The notes under the pieces are model-generated. The model saw only the letters and a program-made list of their open reading frames with translations. It searched no databases and had not been told where the DNA came from. Source: JAVBKV01 sp031553885 (GTDB lineage Bacteria > Bacteroidota > Bacteroidia > Bacteroidales > Azobacteroidaceae). From it: DNA of 64,000 bases. Positions 9,716 to 18,625 of the stretch are shown here, piece after piece (the first letter of the stretch is position 1; every line of letters begins with the position of its first letter). The stretch covers positions 1-64,000 of the forward strand of contig JAVBKV010000011.1 of NCBI GenBank assembly GCA_031553885.1, written 5' to 3'. The position numbers and the translations under genes are program-made.

Positions 9716-9727
9716 GTGAGGTATACG

Positions 9728-9748
9728 TTAAAAATTAAAAACTAAAGC
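9728..9748. repeat. Short heptamer-like tract at the DUF5683 stop codon
   Basis: Three AT-rich units (GTTAAAA, ATTAAAA, ACTAAAG) overlap the stop codon of the DUF5683 gene. Probably a remnant of, or seed for, the inverted-repeat family; only one arm and too short to be sure. Confidence 0.4.
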
Positions 9749-10439
9749 TGCATTGCAAGCCAACGGAACGAGACCCTGTACTCGTCCGGGGAAAAATGAC
9801 CGGCTCCATTCGCATGCTTAAATCAGGACTGATATCAAAATCAAATAACTGTGCGTCTACATAAGCATCGATCATGCAAAGGACATAAACGCCTGCTGTA
9901 ATAATATAGCTCAAATCCCTGTATCTACGATAATAATCTTTTCCGTTTTTAAGCATACTCGTAAAATCCGACTTATCTTTACTGCTCCAGGTATCCGGGT
10001 CCGGCCCCCATGAATAAGGACGATAATTTTCCCAGGAATTCGTATTCGGATTATCATCTGTAAAATCAGTATAAGCCTGCTTATAGCTATTGTACTGATT
10101 CCCGTTCCAGGTGATCGCATAAACACAACCAAGAAGCCCACCGTAAACCAAAGGCAATTTCCAGTATTTCCGATTGTAAATCTGACCCAAACCGGGACAT
10201 ATCGCAGAATAAATAACAGCCCGGGTCGGATTTGGTTTAAATTTAACCTGTAAAGGCCGGGCGGTAGTATCTACCGCCTGAGCAATTTCCTGTACTTTCA
10301 CTTCCGGAACTTTCAATAAAGTATCGGAAACAACAAGACTATCCTGCTCCAACGAGTCCGTTTCCTGCGCCGTCAGACGGCCAGGAAGCAGTACGATCAA
10401 TAACAATATGAAAACAATAAAAGATCTCAATTCATTCAA
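9735..10439 (-). CDS. DUF5683 domain protein
   Basis: A 234-residue envelope protein of unknown function, found next to parB in many Bacteroidota. A signal peptide or first membrane segment (residues 1-24, ending LTAQ) is followed by an acidic low-complexity stretch (25-55). The conserved part (about 75-205) contains YSAICPGLGQIYNRKYWKLP, which I recognise as the DUF5683 hallmark, then hydrophobic segments near YGGLLGCVYAITW and YIITAGVYVLCMIDAYVDA. Its stop codon sits in a short AT heptamer-like tract. Neighbours suggest a cell-envelope or chromosome-maintenance setting, but no activity can be assigned. Confidence 0.85.
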   Translation of the reverse strand: MNELRSFIVFILLLIVLLPGRLTAQETDSLEQDSLVVSDTLLKVPEVKVQEIAQAVDTTARPLQVKFKPNPTRAVIYSAICPGLGQIYNRKYWKLPLVYGGLLGCVYAITWNGNQYNSYKQAYTDFTDDNPNTNSWENYRPYSWGPDPDTWSSKDKSDFTSMLKNGKDYYRRYRDLSYIITAGVYVLCMIDAYVDAQLFDFDISPDLSMRMEPVIFPRTSTGSRSVGLQCSFSF

Positions 10440-10470
10440 TGGATACTAATTGAAACCGCTAAAATAGTAA

Positions 10471-11349
10471 TTATTTCTTGAATGAATCAAAGACTTGGAC
10501 AATTCTTTCCAAATCTTCCCCGGAAGCAAAGGGAATTGTAATCTTTCCTGCTCCGTTTTCATCACATGTAAAGGACACTTTCGTTCCGAAGAAACGGGAC
10601 AGATGGTCTTTCAACAGACCATATTCCTGAGGAGTTTTGGATTTAGCCTTTTTAGCTCCCGCAATTGTACCTCCTTCGTTGATTGCACGGACAATTTCCT
10701 CCGTTTTTCGTACAGAAAAACCGTATTTCAGAATTTGTTCATAGACCATCAGTTGCGTAGATGCTTCATCCAGGCCAAGCAGGGATTTCGCATGTCCCAT
10801 ATCGATTTTCTTATCTTTCAGCCCCATCTGAATTTCTGCGGGCAATTTCAGCAACCGAAGAAAATTCGCTATCGTGGCCCGTTTTTTCCCGATCCGCTCA
10901 CTCAACTTCTCCTGTGTCAACCGATACTGATCGATCAGCGTTTGGAAACCCAGTGCGATTTCTATTGAATTCAGGTCCTCCCGTTGAATATTTTCAATCA
11001 GAGCCATTTCCATTACATTTTCATCGCTGGCTTTTTTAACGTATGCCGGAACGGTAGTCAGACCTGCCATCAGTGAAGCTCTGTAACGTCTTTCTCCGGA
11101 AATGATCTGATAGTGATCCGGACCGATTTCCCTCAGGGTTATCGGCTGTACCAATCCAAGAGCCTGAATGGAAGCGGCCAGTTCTTCCAACGCTTCCTGG
11201 TCAAAGACCGTACGGGGCTGATCCGGATTCGGTTTTATTTTAGACAATTCTACTTCATTAATGGAAGAAGACCCGCTGGTATTGAGGTCATCCATAGTAA
11301 TCAAGGCATCTAAGCCCCGACCCAGTACTGATTTATTTTGTTTGGACAT
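10471..11349 (-). CDS. parB: Chromosome-partitioning protein ParB
   Basis: Binds centromere-like parS sites near the origin and works with ParA in chromosome segregation. 292 residues. The N-terminus has the ParA-contact-type sequence GRGLDALI. The ParB N-terminal nuclease-like domain (about 30-120) contains the Box II sequence SGERRYRA used for CTP binding and clamp loading. A helix-turn-helix follows (about 125-200, with LTQEKLSERIGKKRATIANF) and a short dimerisation tail. The gene lies 94 nt downstream of parA, and that gap is filled by an inverted-repeat element. No clear parS site was found in the window. Confidence 0.96.
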   Translation of the reverse strand: MSKQNKSVLGRGLDALITMDDLNTSGSSSINEVELSKIKPNPDQPRTVFDQEALEELAASIQALGLVQPITLREIGPDHYQIISGERRYRASLMAGLTTVPAYVKKASDENVMEMALIENIQREDLNSIEIALGFQTLIDQYRLTQEKLSERIGKKRATIANFLRLLKLPAEIQMGLKDKKIDMGHAKSLLGLDEASTQLMVYEQILKYGFSVRKTEEIVRAINEGGTIAGAKKAKSKTPQEYGLLKDHLSRFFGTKVSFTCDENGAGKITIPFASGEDLERIVQVFDSFKK

Positions 11350-11356
11350 GATGGTT

Positions 11357-11454
11357 GAATTAAAAATTAAAAATTAAAAATTAAAAATGAAGGATGAAGG
11401 TTTTTGATGAAACTCTCAATTTTTCATTCTTCATTTTTAATTTTTAATTCTTTG
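11357..11454. repeat. Heptamer inverted-repeat element, parA-parB gap
   Basis: Left arm 11357-11400 (GAATTAA, AAATTAA x3, AAATGAA, GGATGAA), unique loop of about 18 nt, right arm about 11418-11454 that is the reverse complement in heptamer register. It fills the whole gap: the right arm supplies the parA stop codon (TAA within GAATTAA), and the left arm ends 7 nt before the parB start codon. Confidence 0.8.
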
Positions 11455-12205
11455 AAATCAGCTCCTTTGCTAACTGCATGTGATTCAACGAGCCCTTGGA
11501 ATCCGGATCGTAAAGTAATACCGGCTGTCCGTAACTCGGAGCTTCGCTTAATTTGATATTCCGTTGAATAACGGTAGTAAATACCATCTCCCGGAAATGT
11601 TTTTTCACCTCTTCGTAAATCTGATTGGCCAGGCGCAACCGGGAATCGTACATCGTCAACAGAAACCCTTCAATTTCCAGAGAAGGGTTCAGCTTGGATT
11701 TGATAATTTTGATCGTATTTAAAAGCTTACTGATTCCTTCCAGAGCAAAATACTCACATTGAACAGGTATGATCACCGAGTCTGCTGCTGTCAATGAGTT
11801 GACCGTTATCAACCCTAATGAAGGAGAACAGTCGATCAGAATAAAATCATATTGATCCTTAATTTTACCCAGGATTCCTTTCAACACTTTCTCCCTGTTT
11901 TCAAACTGAAGCATTTCAATTTCCGCACCAACCAGGTCAATGTGAGAAGGTATGATATCGAGATTACTCAGTTCTGTTTTAACAATGGCTTCGGTCGTAT
12001 CAATCCCATTGATTATACATTCATAAATGGAATTATTTATTTCCCGGATATTAATTCCCAAGCCGGAAGAAGCATTGGCCTGAGGGTCGGCATCGACTAC
12101 CAGCACTTTCTTGTCCAATGCGGCTAAAGAAGCAGCTAAATTAATGGTAGTGGTTGTCTTTCCCACTCCGCCTTTCTGATTGGCTAACGCAATTATTTTA
12201 CCCAT
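11444..12205 (-). CDS. parA: Chromosome-partitioning ATPase ParA (Soj)
   Basis: Walker-type ATPase that drives origin segregation together with ParB. 253 residues from the ATG at 12205. The deviant Walker A is ANQKGGVGKTT at the N-terminus (residues 8-18), Walker A' is VVDADPQANASSGLG, and Walker B is FILIDCSPSLG. A longer reading would begin at a TTG at 12226, but that TTG lies inside the probable -7 box (12224-12231), so the ATG at 12205 is preferred. The last codons and stop overlap the inverted-repeat element. Chromosomal rather than plasmid ParA is inferred from the housekeeping context. Confidence 0.95.
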   Translation of the reverse strand: MGKIIALANQKGGVGKTTTTINLAASLAALDKKVLVVDADPQANASSGLGINIREINNSIYECIINGIDTTEAIVKTELSNLDIIPSHIDLVGAEIEMLQFENREKVLKGILGKIKDQYDFILIDCSPSLGLITVNSLTAADSVIIPVQCEYFALEGISKLLNTIKIIKSKLNPSLEIEGFLLTMYDSRLRLANQIYEEVKKHFREMVFTTVIQRNIKLSEAPSYGQPVLLYDPDSKGSLNHMQLAKELISKN

Positions 12206-12223
12206 ATTTCTTTTTTTGGAGTA

Positions 12224-12251
12224 CAAAAATAATGCATTCTAAACAAACAAA
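12224..12251 (-). promoter_or_regulatory. Candidate promoter of parA
   Basis: The minus strand carries TATTTTTG (12224-12231), a TAnnTTTG -7 box, preceded by TTTG repeats (12244-12251). The spacer is only about 16 nt, shorter than the usual 19-21. The box is 19 nt upstream of the preferred ATG. Confidence 0.45.
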
Positions 12252-12328
12252 CGGCTTCATTGGAACAAACATTCCCGGACTGTTGATAAGTCAGAAATAT
12301 TGTTGATAACTTTATCGGAGAAACCTTT

Positions 12329-14725
12329 TCAAAAATCAGCTATAAGTTTGATATTCAACTGCCTGCCTGTAAGCTTATCGGGTACAGCATGCTGATTACC
12401 CCGAACATCCGTAAACCAGGAATAAGAACTGACATTACCGATATCGAACAGGTTAAAGACATCCACTCCTACCCATATATTCTTGAAATAACGCCAGGGA
12501 GAAGATTTAGTTTCGCTATCTTCCTGATTCAGGAGGCAATAATTCATTCCAATGTCGATCCGCCTGTAGGCAGGAGCCCGGATCACATTTTCATACGGAT
12601 TACCGGGAAGACTGAAAGGTAGTCCGTCGGCCCAAATTGCCCGTAAATTAAATTGTACCCGTTCGTAATTGGGGAAATAATCGGTAAAGAAAAACGTGAT
12701 GTTGTAACGCTGATCTGTAGGTAGCGGTAATTTTTTCCCATTGAGTGTCTGCTCGGTTTTCATCAGGGATAACCCCAGCCAGGAATCCGAACGGGGTACA
12801 AACTCTCCGAAAAGCTTCATGTCCAGCCCAACGGCATAACCATCCGAAGCATTATAACCAAGGTAAGTTACTTTTACATTATCTACGGTATAAGGAACCA
12901 GATCGGATAATTTCTTGTAATACATTTCAGCCCTGAATTTAAATGGACGATCCATTTTCCGGAAACTGTAATCACCTCCCAATACGAAATGAAGCGAACG
13001 CTGGGAACGGATATCTTCATTCAATGTAATATAGGAATTTCCATCTTCATCGGTTTGAGTGACACGGAATTCTTTATAAAAAGGCGACTGGTAATAAATT
13101 CCTGTGGCAAAACGAAATGTAAAGTTCTGGTTCTGTGCGGGAATAAAACCGAAAGAGGCTCTCGGACTGAAAATAAATTCCTTGTTAAAGTTCCAGTAAC
13201 TCCCGCGAACTCCTGCCGTAATAGAAAAAAGACCCGCTTCACTTCTGAATTTATACGTATCCTGTATGTAACCGAAAAAACGGTTGGAAGCAATGTCATT
13301 GTGCGAATACAGGTTACTGTATACACGCAAAAGGTCTTCGTTATAAGGCAATAAATACCCCATCGAATCACGCATTTCCCACTCTTTGATCCGATCCTTG
13401 ATAATCTCACGCTGATAACCGATGGCCCAACGGATTGTATTTTTATTCAGACCCAGGCTTCCGGTAAGCGAAGTATTGACAACCTCCGATTGCAGGTAAT
13501 CCCGTGCATGATCATGAAATATTCCAGTTCCGATCACATCGGATTCATCCTCGCTGATTACGTTACTCAACCAATACTCACCGCCGATATCATAGGTTTC
13601 TTCTTCCCGGGATTGAAAGGCTGAAACCTGTAAACCGATGTCGGCATGTTCGGCCAGGTCGTACTTCAAGGTGGCCGCACCGAATAGCGTACGGAAGCGA
13701 TCACGTTCCGATCCGTCGTAGTGAACTTCAAAACTTTCGGTTTTTCTCAGGGTACCGTATGTGGTTTTCCGTTTACTCGGAATAAAGTCGTAGGTGTTTT
13801 CTGAAAAGTTTCCCAAAACGCTCAGGCTCCATTTTTTCGTAAAAGAATAGGTCATATAAGTCTGCAAATCAATGAATGTCGGCTCATAATCCCCCTTGGT
13901 ATCCAGGGTTTTCAGTAGAGTAGTTCCCCGTTTGTAACGGAAACCGGTGACCTGGGTAAATTTACCGGTAGAGCTTCCTAAGTAAATATTACCTCCCAGC
14001 ATACTGGCCGACACAGCGCCTTCAAACGCTTCCGGTTTTTTATACGTTACATCCAGTACAGACGACATCTTATCGCCGTACCTGGCTTCGAATCCTCCGG
14101 AAGAGAAGCTGACTCCTTCGGTCAGGTCCGGATTAATAAAACTCAATCCCTCCTGTTGTCCGCTCCGGATCAGCAAAGGCCGGTACACTTCGATTCCGTT
14201 GACATAGACGATATTTTCATCGTAATTACCACCCCGTACCGAGTACTGGGAACTTAATTCGCTATGAGACGTAGTTCCCATCCCAGCTGTAACAACGATC
14301 GTTTCAATACTCCCTCCCGTCGCATCTGCCGCCAACCGTTTCTGCCTGGTATCAATGCGTTCCAGGGTACTGGAACTTTCCCTCCTGCTACCGGTAACCG
14401 TCACTTCACCCAATTCGAAGGACATCTTCCGCATGCGTACGTTAATTTCCATATCCCCCTCGATCACAGGGATAACCCGCATGGTTTTGTTATATCCCAG
14501 GCAGGAAAAAACCAGGGTACAGGAATCTCCGGTTGTAACAGAAAGGGAATAAATCCCTTTTTCATTGGTAAAAGCTCCGTTCAACGTCCCCCGAACCTGC
14601 ACATCCGCCAAATCAATCGGAATTCCATCCGGATCGGTTACAATACCGGTTATTTTAGCCTTCTGAGCAAAGAGACAAAAAGAATATAATTGAAGCAGCA
14701 AAACAACTGCGATACGGATTTTCAT
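12329..14725 (-). CDS. TonB-dependent outer-membrane receptor
   Basis: Outer-membrane barrel for TonB-driven import of an unknown substrate; 798 residues from the ATG at 14725 (a TTG 12 nt upstream is less likely). A signal peptide (1-20, ending CLFAQ) precedes a carboxypeptidase-regulatory-like domain (about 25-100, ITGIVTDPDGIPIDLADV). The plug (about 120-230) contains SQYSVRGGNYDENIVYVNGIEVYRP. A long beta-barrel follows and ends in a terminal aromatic residue (LNIKLIADF). It is not a SusC: there is no SusD partner and it is shorter. It lies 88 nt downstream of the DUF4249 gene on the same strand and may share its transcript. The ligand could be iron, cobalamin, peptide or glycan. Confidence 0.9.
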   Translation of the reverse strand: MKIRIAVVLLLQLYSFCLFAQKAKITGIVTDPDGIPIDLADVQVRGTLNGAFTNEKGIYSLSVTTGDSCTLVFSCLGYNKTMRVIPVIEGDMEINVRMRKMSFELGEVTVTGSRRESSSTLERIDTRQKRLAADATGGSIETIVVTAGMGTTSHSELSSQYSVRGGNYDENIVYVNGIEVYRPLLIRSGQQEGLSFINPDLTEGVSFSSGGFEARYGDKMSSVLDVTYKKPEAFEGAVSASMLGGNIYLGSSTGKFTQVTGFRYKRGTTLLKTLDTKGDYEPTFIDLQTYMTYSFTKKWSLSVLGNFSENTYDFIPSKRKTTYGTLRKTESFEVHYDGSERDRFRTLFGAATLKYDLAEHADIGLQVSAFQSREEETYDIGGEYWLSNVISEDESDVIGTGIFHDHARDYLQSEVVNTSLTGSLGLNKNTIRWAIGYQREIIKDRIKEWEMRDSMGYLLPYNEDLLRVYSNLYSHNDIASNRFFGYIQDTYKFRSEAGLFSITAGVRGSYWNFNKEFIFSPRASFGFIPAQNQNFTFRFATGIYYQSPFYKEFRVTQTDEDGNSYITLNEDIRSQRSLHFVLGGDYSFRKMDRPFKFRAEMYYKKLSDLVPYTVDNVKVTYLGYNASDGYAVGLDMKLFGEFVPRSDSWLGLSLMKTEQTLNGKKLPLPTDQRYNITFFFTDYFPNYERVQFNLRAIWADGLPFSLPGNPYENVIRAPAYRRIDIGMNYCLLNQEDSETKSSPWRYFKNIWVGVDVFNLFDIGNVSSYSWFTDVRGNQHAVPDKLTGRQLNIKLIADF

Positions 14726-14813
14726 TATTTTTTGCAATTAATATAATGTATTAACGGGAAAAATAAGATTTCCGTATACTTGTTTTGGTTATTTTTTAAC
14801 GGTCAAGAACCAA

Positions 14814-15848
14814 TCAATAGTAATAGTAGTCTTCCATCACCGGCATCTCTATCGTTGCAGTATCCGTCTGAAAACTGCCCATGATACCCAAACCGTTCGT
14901 AATATTACTGAATATGATTCCGGGTTCTGCAAAAACATCATCATTACCGTTATAATCGTAAAACGTTCTTGATTTCAGGTACAGATAAGCGGATTCTGAA
15001 AGCGTAACCAATTTGAATTGGTAACGGGTATAAAGCCCCGGCCTTCCTCCCCTGTAATCTTCAGCTGCATAACTGTAGGTAGGACTGAAACTGATATTCA
15101 GTGTATATTCTTTACCATCAAAAATTTCATCGTTGAATATCCCGTAAATATTCTCGATTTCGGTTGCCAGCATCTCATCCGTAACATTTACAAAACCCTC
15201 TCTCAGTGCGGGATCCTGATCATAATCAAAGAATACAGTCGATGAATTATTTTCCCAATGAATCTGATCCGTCGAAGTCATTCTTTCGATAACCAGACGG
15301 TAGTAATTCTTTTTGCCGGCTTCCAGATCCTTGAATTTAATCAGGAACCTCATGGAATTCGGATTGTATTGCGCACTAAAACGAACCGTATCAACAGAAA
15401 GTATCGACGTTTTTCCCGGCAACTGAGTCTGAGCTGAAATCGTCTCATACCCCGATTTCTTCGCAATAATTTTTACAACATCCCCTTCTTTAGCCTTCGA
15501 ATGAGACACATGCGTATAGTAAATAGTAGGAACGATCCCGGTTTCACCATCAAACAAAGGAAGTGAATTCAACGGATCATCGGTAGGCTGCATAATTTCC
15601 TGAAACACATCGTTGATATATAAGAAAACTTCAGCACTCCGCATCGATTCACCTTTCTCCTGTGATAGATTCCAGCTTTTCGACATACTGGCTGCAATAA
15701 GCGAATCTGCATCTACAAAACAGTTAAGAACCAACTTGTTGGCCGGCAAATCTCCTTCAAAATCAATTTCTTTTTTACAGGACCCTAAGAGGAAAGCCAG
15801 AAAAATCATTCCTGTATATATCATAGAAAAAAAACGGATCTTTTTCAT
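14814..15848 (-). CDS. DUF4249 lipoprotein
   Basis: Predicted lipoprotein of 344 residues with a clear lipobox (LLGSC, Cys 24) after a hydrophobic leader. The rest is beta-rich with no catalytic motif (for example KLVLNCFVDADSLIAASMSKSW, typical of DUF4249, and a Tyr-rich end). In Bacteroidota, DUF4249 lipoproteins are usually encoded directly after a TonB-dependent receptor; here the receptor gene ends 18 nt upstream. By analogy with SusD it may form the surface lid of that receptor, but this is inference. Substrate unknown. Confidence 0.85.
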   Translation of the reverse strand: MKKIRFFSMIYTGMIFLAFLLGSCKKEIDFEGDLPANKLVLNCFVDADSLIAASMSKSWNLSQEKGESMRSAEVFLYINDVFQEIMQPTDDPLNSLPLFDGETGIVPTIYYTHVSHSKAKEGDVVKIIAKKSGYETISAQTQLPGKTSILSVDTVRFSAQYNPNSMRFLIKFKDLEAGKKNYYRLVIERMTSTDQIHWENNSSTVFFDYDQDPALREGFVNVTDEMLATEIENIYGIFNDEIFDGKEYTLNISFSPTYSYAAEDYRGGRPGLYTRYQFKLVTLSESAYLYLKSRTFYDYNGNDDVFAEPGIIFSNITNGLGIMGSFQTDTATIEMPVMEDYYYY

Positions 15849-15866
15849 ATTCTTTTTGTTAGTTGA

Positions 15867-18329
15867 TTAAAATTTATACGTATAAGAAACAGAAGGTATA
15901 ATCGGAAAAAGACAGTATTCTGTCATCACTGCTTTTCTGTTTACATTACCATTTCCATCGATCACCGTCTTCGTTTCCGGATAGGCCATCATCGGATTCA
16001 ACTGGCAATATACATTGTAAACACTCAGGTTCCAGATACCCATTCTTCCGTTTTTCTTGGGACGGTAAAAATTGAATCCCAGATCCAACCGGTGGTAGTC
16101 GCTCATCTTGAAATTGTTCCGTGAAGCATAATAAGGAGTTTCCTGACCGGTATAATACGTATAGCCACCGGGACGGTTTCCCGGCATTACGGGAGCCGTC
16201 TCATAAGATTCCAGCGCCACCGTCATCCGGTTACCGGTATAGTAGGTCCAGGTACCATTTATATCTACCTTATCGTTTAATTTATAACAGGCCACCACAT
16301 TGATTTTATGACGGTTATCGTATTTCGCCCAGAACGTCTTTCCCTGATTGATTTCTCCTCCCGGGAACTGCCGGTCGGCCCAGGACAAACCATAACTCAC
16401 CCAACCGGTAACCTTTCCGGTAGTCCGCTGAGCCATCATTTCGATCCCATAAGCGGTTCCTTTTCCCATGGCCACCCGTCTCTGCCAGTCAACAGAAGAA
16501 GAAAACATGGAAGATCCGTCCCGGTATTCAATCAGGTTTTCCATGGTTTTATAATATCCTTCCAACGAAAAATCATATTCTTTTTTCAAATTATAAAAAA
16601 GACCTGCAGAAAACTGATGAGAAAGCATCGGCTTGATATTTTCGGTCACCGGCACCCACAAATCGGTAGGCAGGCTGATGGTCGAAGAAGAAAGTAAATG
16701 TACATATTGATTCATCATGGCATAAGAAGCCTTGACGGAAAAATCCCGGTTGATCAGGTAGCGAGCCGAAATTCTCGGTTGCAGGCTGGTATAGGTTTTC
16801 CCATCTACATGAAACAAGGAAAAGTTAAGTCCGAGATTTGCTTTCCAATGCTCATTGAGAGTCACATCATCTTCCGCATAAAAAGATAATTCATGGGCAT
16901 ACAAGTTATCATCATGGTAGTCAATGGTATCTCCGGTTAAAGTACCCTCATCATTATAAGAAGACGTAGTGCCGCTTTCTTCCGGCATGAAAGTATGATA
17001 CAGGTAGTTACTTCCGAATTTAATGGAATGGTTGGGGGAAGGCATATAATCAAAGTCCATCCGGTATCCCCAGTCCTGAATGCCTGATTTATAATGCGAA
17101 CTCAGGAAACTCTGGTCAGAAATTTCCCCGTTTCTCTTATCCGTCCAATTGTCATACAAGTTGATATTGGAATGAAACTTACTATAAATCAAACTCATAT
17201 TTCCAAACAACTGTGAATTGAAAATATAATTCCAGTTCACCGAACCCAGCATATTTCCCCAATTCCACTTCACTCCGTTTTCAGAATTGGACGTATTTGC
17301 ATCCGAACCATTGGTATAAGAATAATTCCATTTCTGACGGACATTAAACGCGTCATCTCCCGAATACCAATTGAAATAAAGCCGGCTCTTATTGGAAAAT
17401 TTATAGTTAAACTTGGCATTCAGATCATAGAAATGATACCCTCCGTAATTTTTCTCATCATCCGAAGCCGCGTTGGCAATCCAGAGGGCCGGTGTGGTCA
17501 GCAAATCCAGGTAAGTCCGGCGGAAAGCCACATTGAACGAAGACTTATCTTTGATAATGGGTCCTTCCACCTGCACCTTGGCTGAGATCAGTCCGATCGT
17601 ATAAGATCCGTGATATTCCTGCATATTTCCATCTTTGGTACGAACATCCACCACTGAAGAAAGTCGTCCTCCGAACCGGGCCGGGAAGCTACCTTTATAA
17701 AATTCGGTACTTTTAATGGCATCCGGATTAAATGTGGAGAAAAATCCAAACATGTGGTTGACGTCGTATACCGGATTTCCATCGATCAGGTATAAGTTCT
17801 CATCCTTGTTTCCACCCCGGACATACATTCCGGAAAAACCTTCCGTCCCAACCGAAACACCAGGAGTCTGCTGTAATACCTTAATCAGATCCACTTCTCC
17901 CAGGATAGCCGGAACAGAATTAACCAAAGCGGACGATACGCTCATTGCCCCCAATTGTGTGTTTTCTACACTGGACAGTGCTCCCTTCCTGGCTTCGACA
18001 ACTACCTCCTGCAATGTCAGGGAGGTATTCATCACAATAGGGATAACCGTATCTTTAGTCAGAGTAAAAGCGATATCATCCATTGCATATCCCACATAAG
18101 AAGCAGACAAGACAACTTCCCCCACGGGTAACGACAAACTGTAAAAGCCATAGTTATTACTGACTATTCCCTTATTGGAAAGCTTATCAAAAACATTGGC
18201 TCCGATCAATGTTTCTTTCGAAGAACCATCACTGATGTATCCGCTGATCGTGTAAGTCTTTTTGGTTTGAGCCTTTATCAGGCATGAACAAAAAACGAAG
18301 AAAAGAAAAAGGGTTATTCTCACTTTCAT
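15867..18329 (-). CDS. TonB-dependent receptor paired with DUF4249
   Basis: 820-residue outer-membrane receptor. Signal peptide 1-20 (ending CLIKAQ); carboxypeptidase-like domain about 27-110 (ISGYISDGSSKETLIGANV); plug domain about 140-240 with PGVSVGTEGFSGMYVRGGNKDENLYLIDG; then a large barrel ending SVSYTYKF with the terminal Phe used by the BAM machinery. It is followed after 18 nt by the DUF4249 lipoprotein gene, so the two form a likely receptor-lipoprotein pair, with a second receptor gene after that. Substrate cannot be told from sequence. Confidence 0.92.
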   Translation of the reverse strand: MKVRITLFLFFVFCSCLIKAQTKKTYTISGYISDGSSKETLIGANVFDKLSNKGIVSNNYGFYSLSLPVGEVVLSASYVGYAMDDIAFTLTKDTVIPIVMNTSLTLQEVVVEARKGALSSVENTQLGAMSVSSALVNSVPAILGEVDLIKVLQQTPGVSVGTEGFSGMYVRGGNKDENLYLIDGNPVYDVNHMFGFFSTFNPDAIKSTEFYKGSFPARFGGRLSSVVDVRTKDGNMQEYHGSYTIGLISAKVQVEGPIIKDKSSFNVAFRRTYLDLLTTPALWIANAASDDEKNYGGYHFYDLNAKFNYKFSNKSRLYFNWYSGDDAFNVRQKWNYSYTNGSDANTSNSENGVKWNWGNMLGSVNWNYIFNSQLFGNMSLIYSKFHSNINLYDNWTDKRNGEISDQSFLSSHYKSGIQDWGYRMDFDYMPSPNHSIKFGSNYLYHTFMPEESGTTSSYNDEGTLTGDTIDYHDDNLYAHELSFYAEDDVTLNEHWKANLGLNFSLFHVDGKTYTSLQPRISARYLINRDFSVKASYAMMNQYVHLLSSSTISLPTDLWVPVTENIKPMLSHQFSAGLFYNLKKEYDFSLEGYYKTMENLIEYRDGSSMFSSSVDWQRRVAMGKGTAYGIEMMAQRTTGKVTGWVSYGLSWADRQFPGGEINQGKTFWAKYDNRHKINVVACYKLNDKVDINGTWTYYTGNRMTVALESYETAPVMPGNRPGGYTYYTGQETPYYASRNNFKMSDYHRLDLGFNFYRPKKNGRMGIWNLSVYNVYCQLNPMMAYPETKTVIDGNGNVNRKAVMTEYCLFPIIPSVSYTYKF

Positions 18330-18625
18330 GATTGAGTTTTATGGGTTTGTACTATGAACGTAATTTTATGAAACTTATTTCTCTTCATATATGATTTACG
18401 ATCATAAAGAGTCAAATAATGAACAACACCCCTATTCTTCTTTAAAAAATAATTCAAGTAGACAATGAGGAAATAATTCCCCACTGCCTACTCATACCTC
18501 CTTACATGCCGATTTTACTCCCAAAATTTTCTTACGCTCCTTGTCATCAAGGGCACATATAGAGTTTTCTCTAAAATCTAAATCATTATTGCCTTTTTAA
18601 CAGAAAGACAACAGAAAACTATATA
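18330..18625. other. 296-nt gap between receptor operon and MACPF gene
   Basis: AT-rich non-coding DNA upstream of the receptor operon and downstream of the MACPF gene, both on the minus strand. I see no ORF and no consensus promoter. A weak hairpin (ATGAT, TTACG, ATCAT, around 18390) is the only symmetry noticed. Confidence 0.5.

Noticed and set aside
12206..12226. Longer ParA from a TTG start at 12226
   Set aside because: The TTG lies in the probable -7 box, and the ATG at 12205 gives the normal Soj N-terminus.
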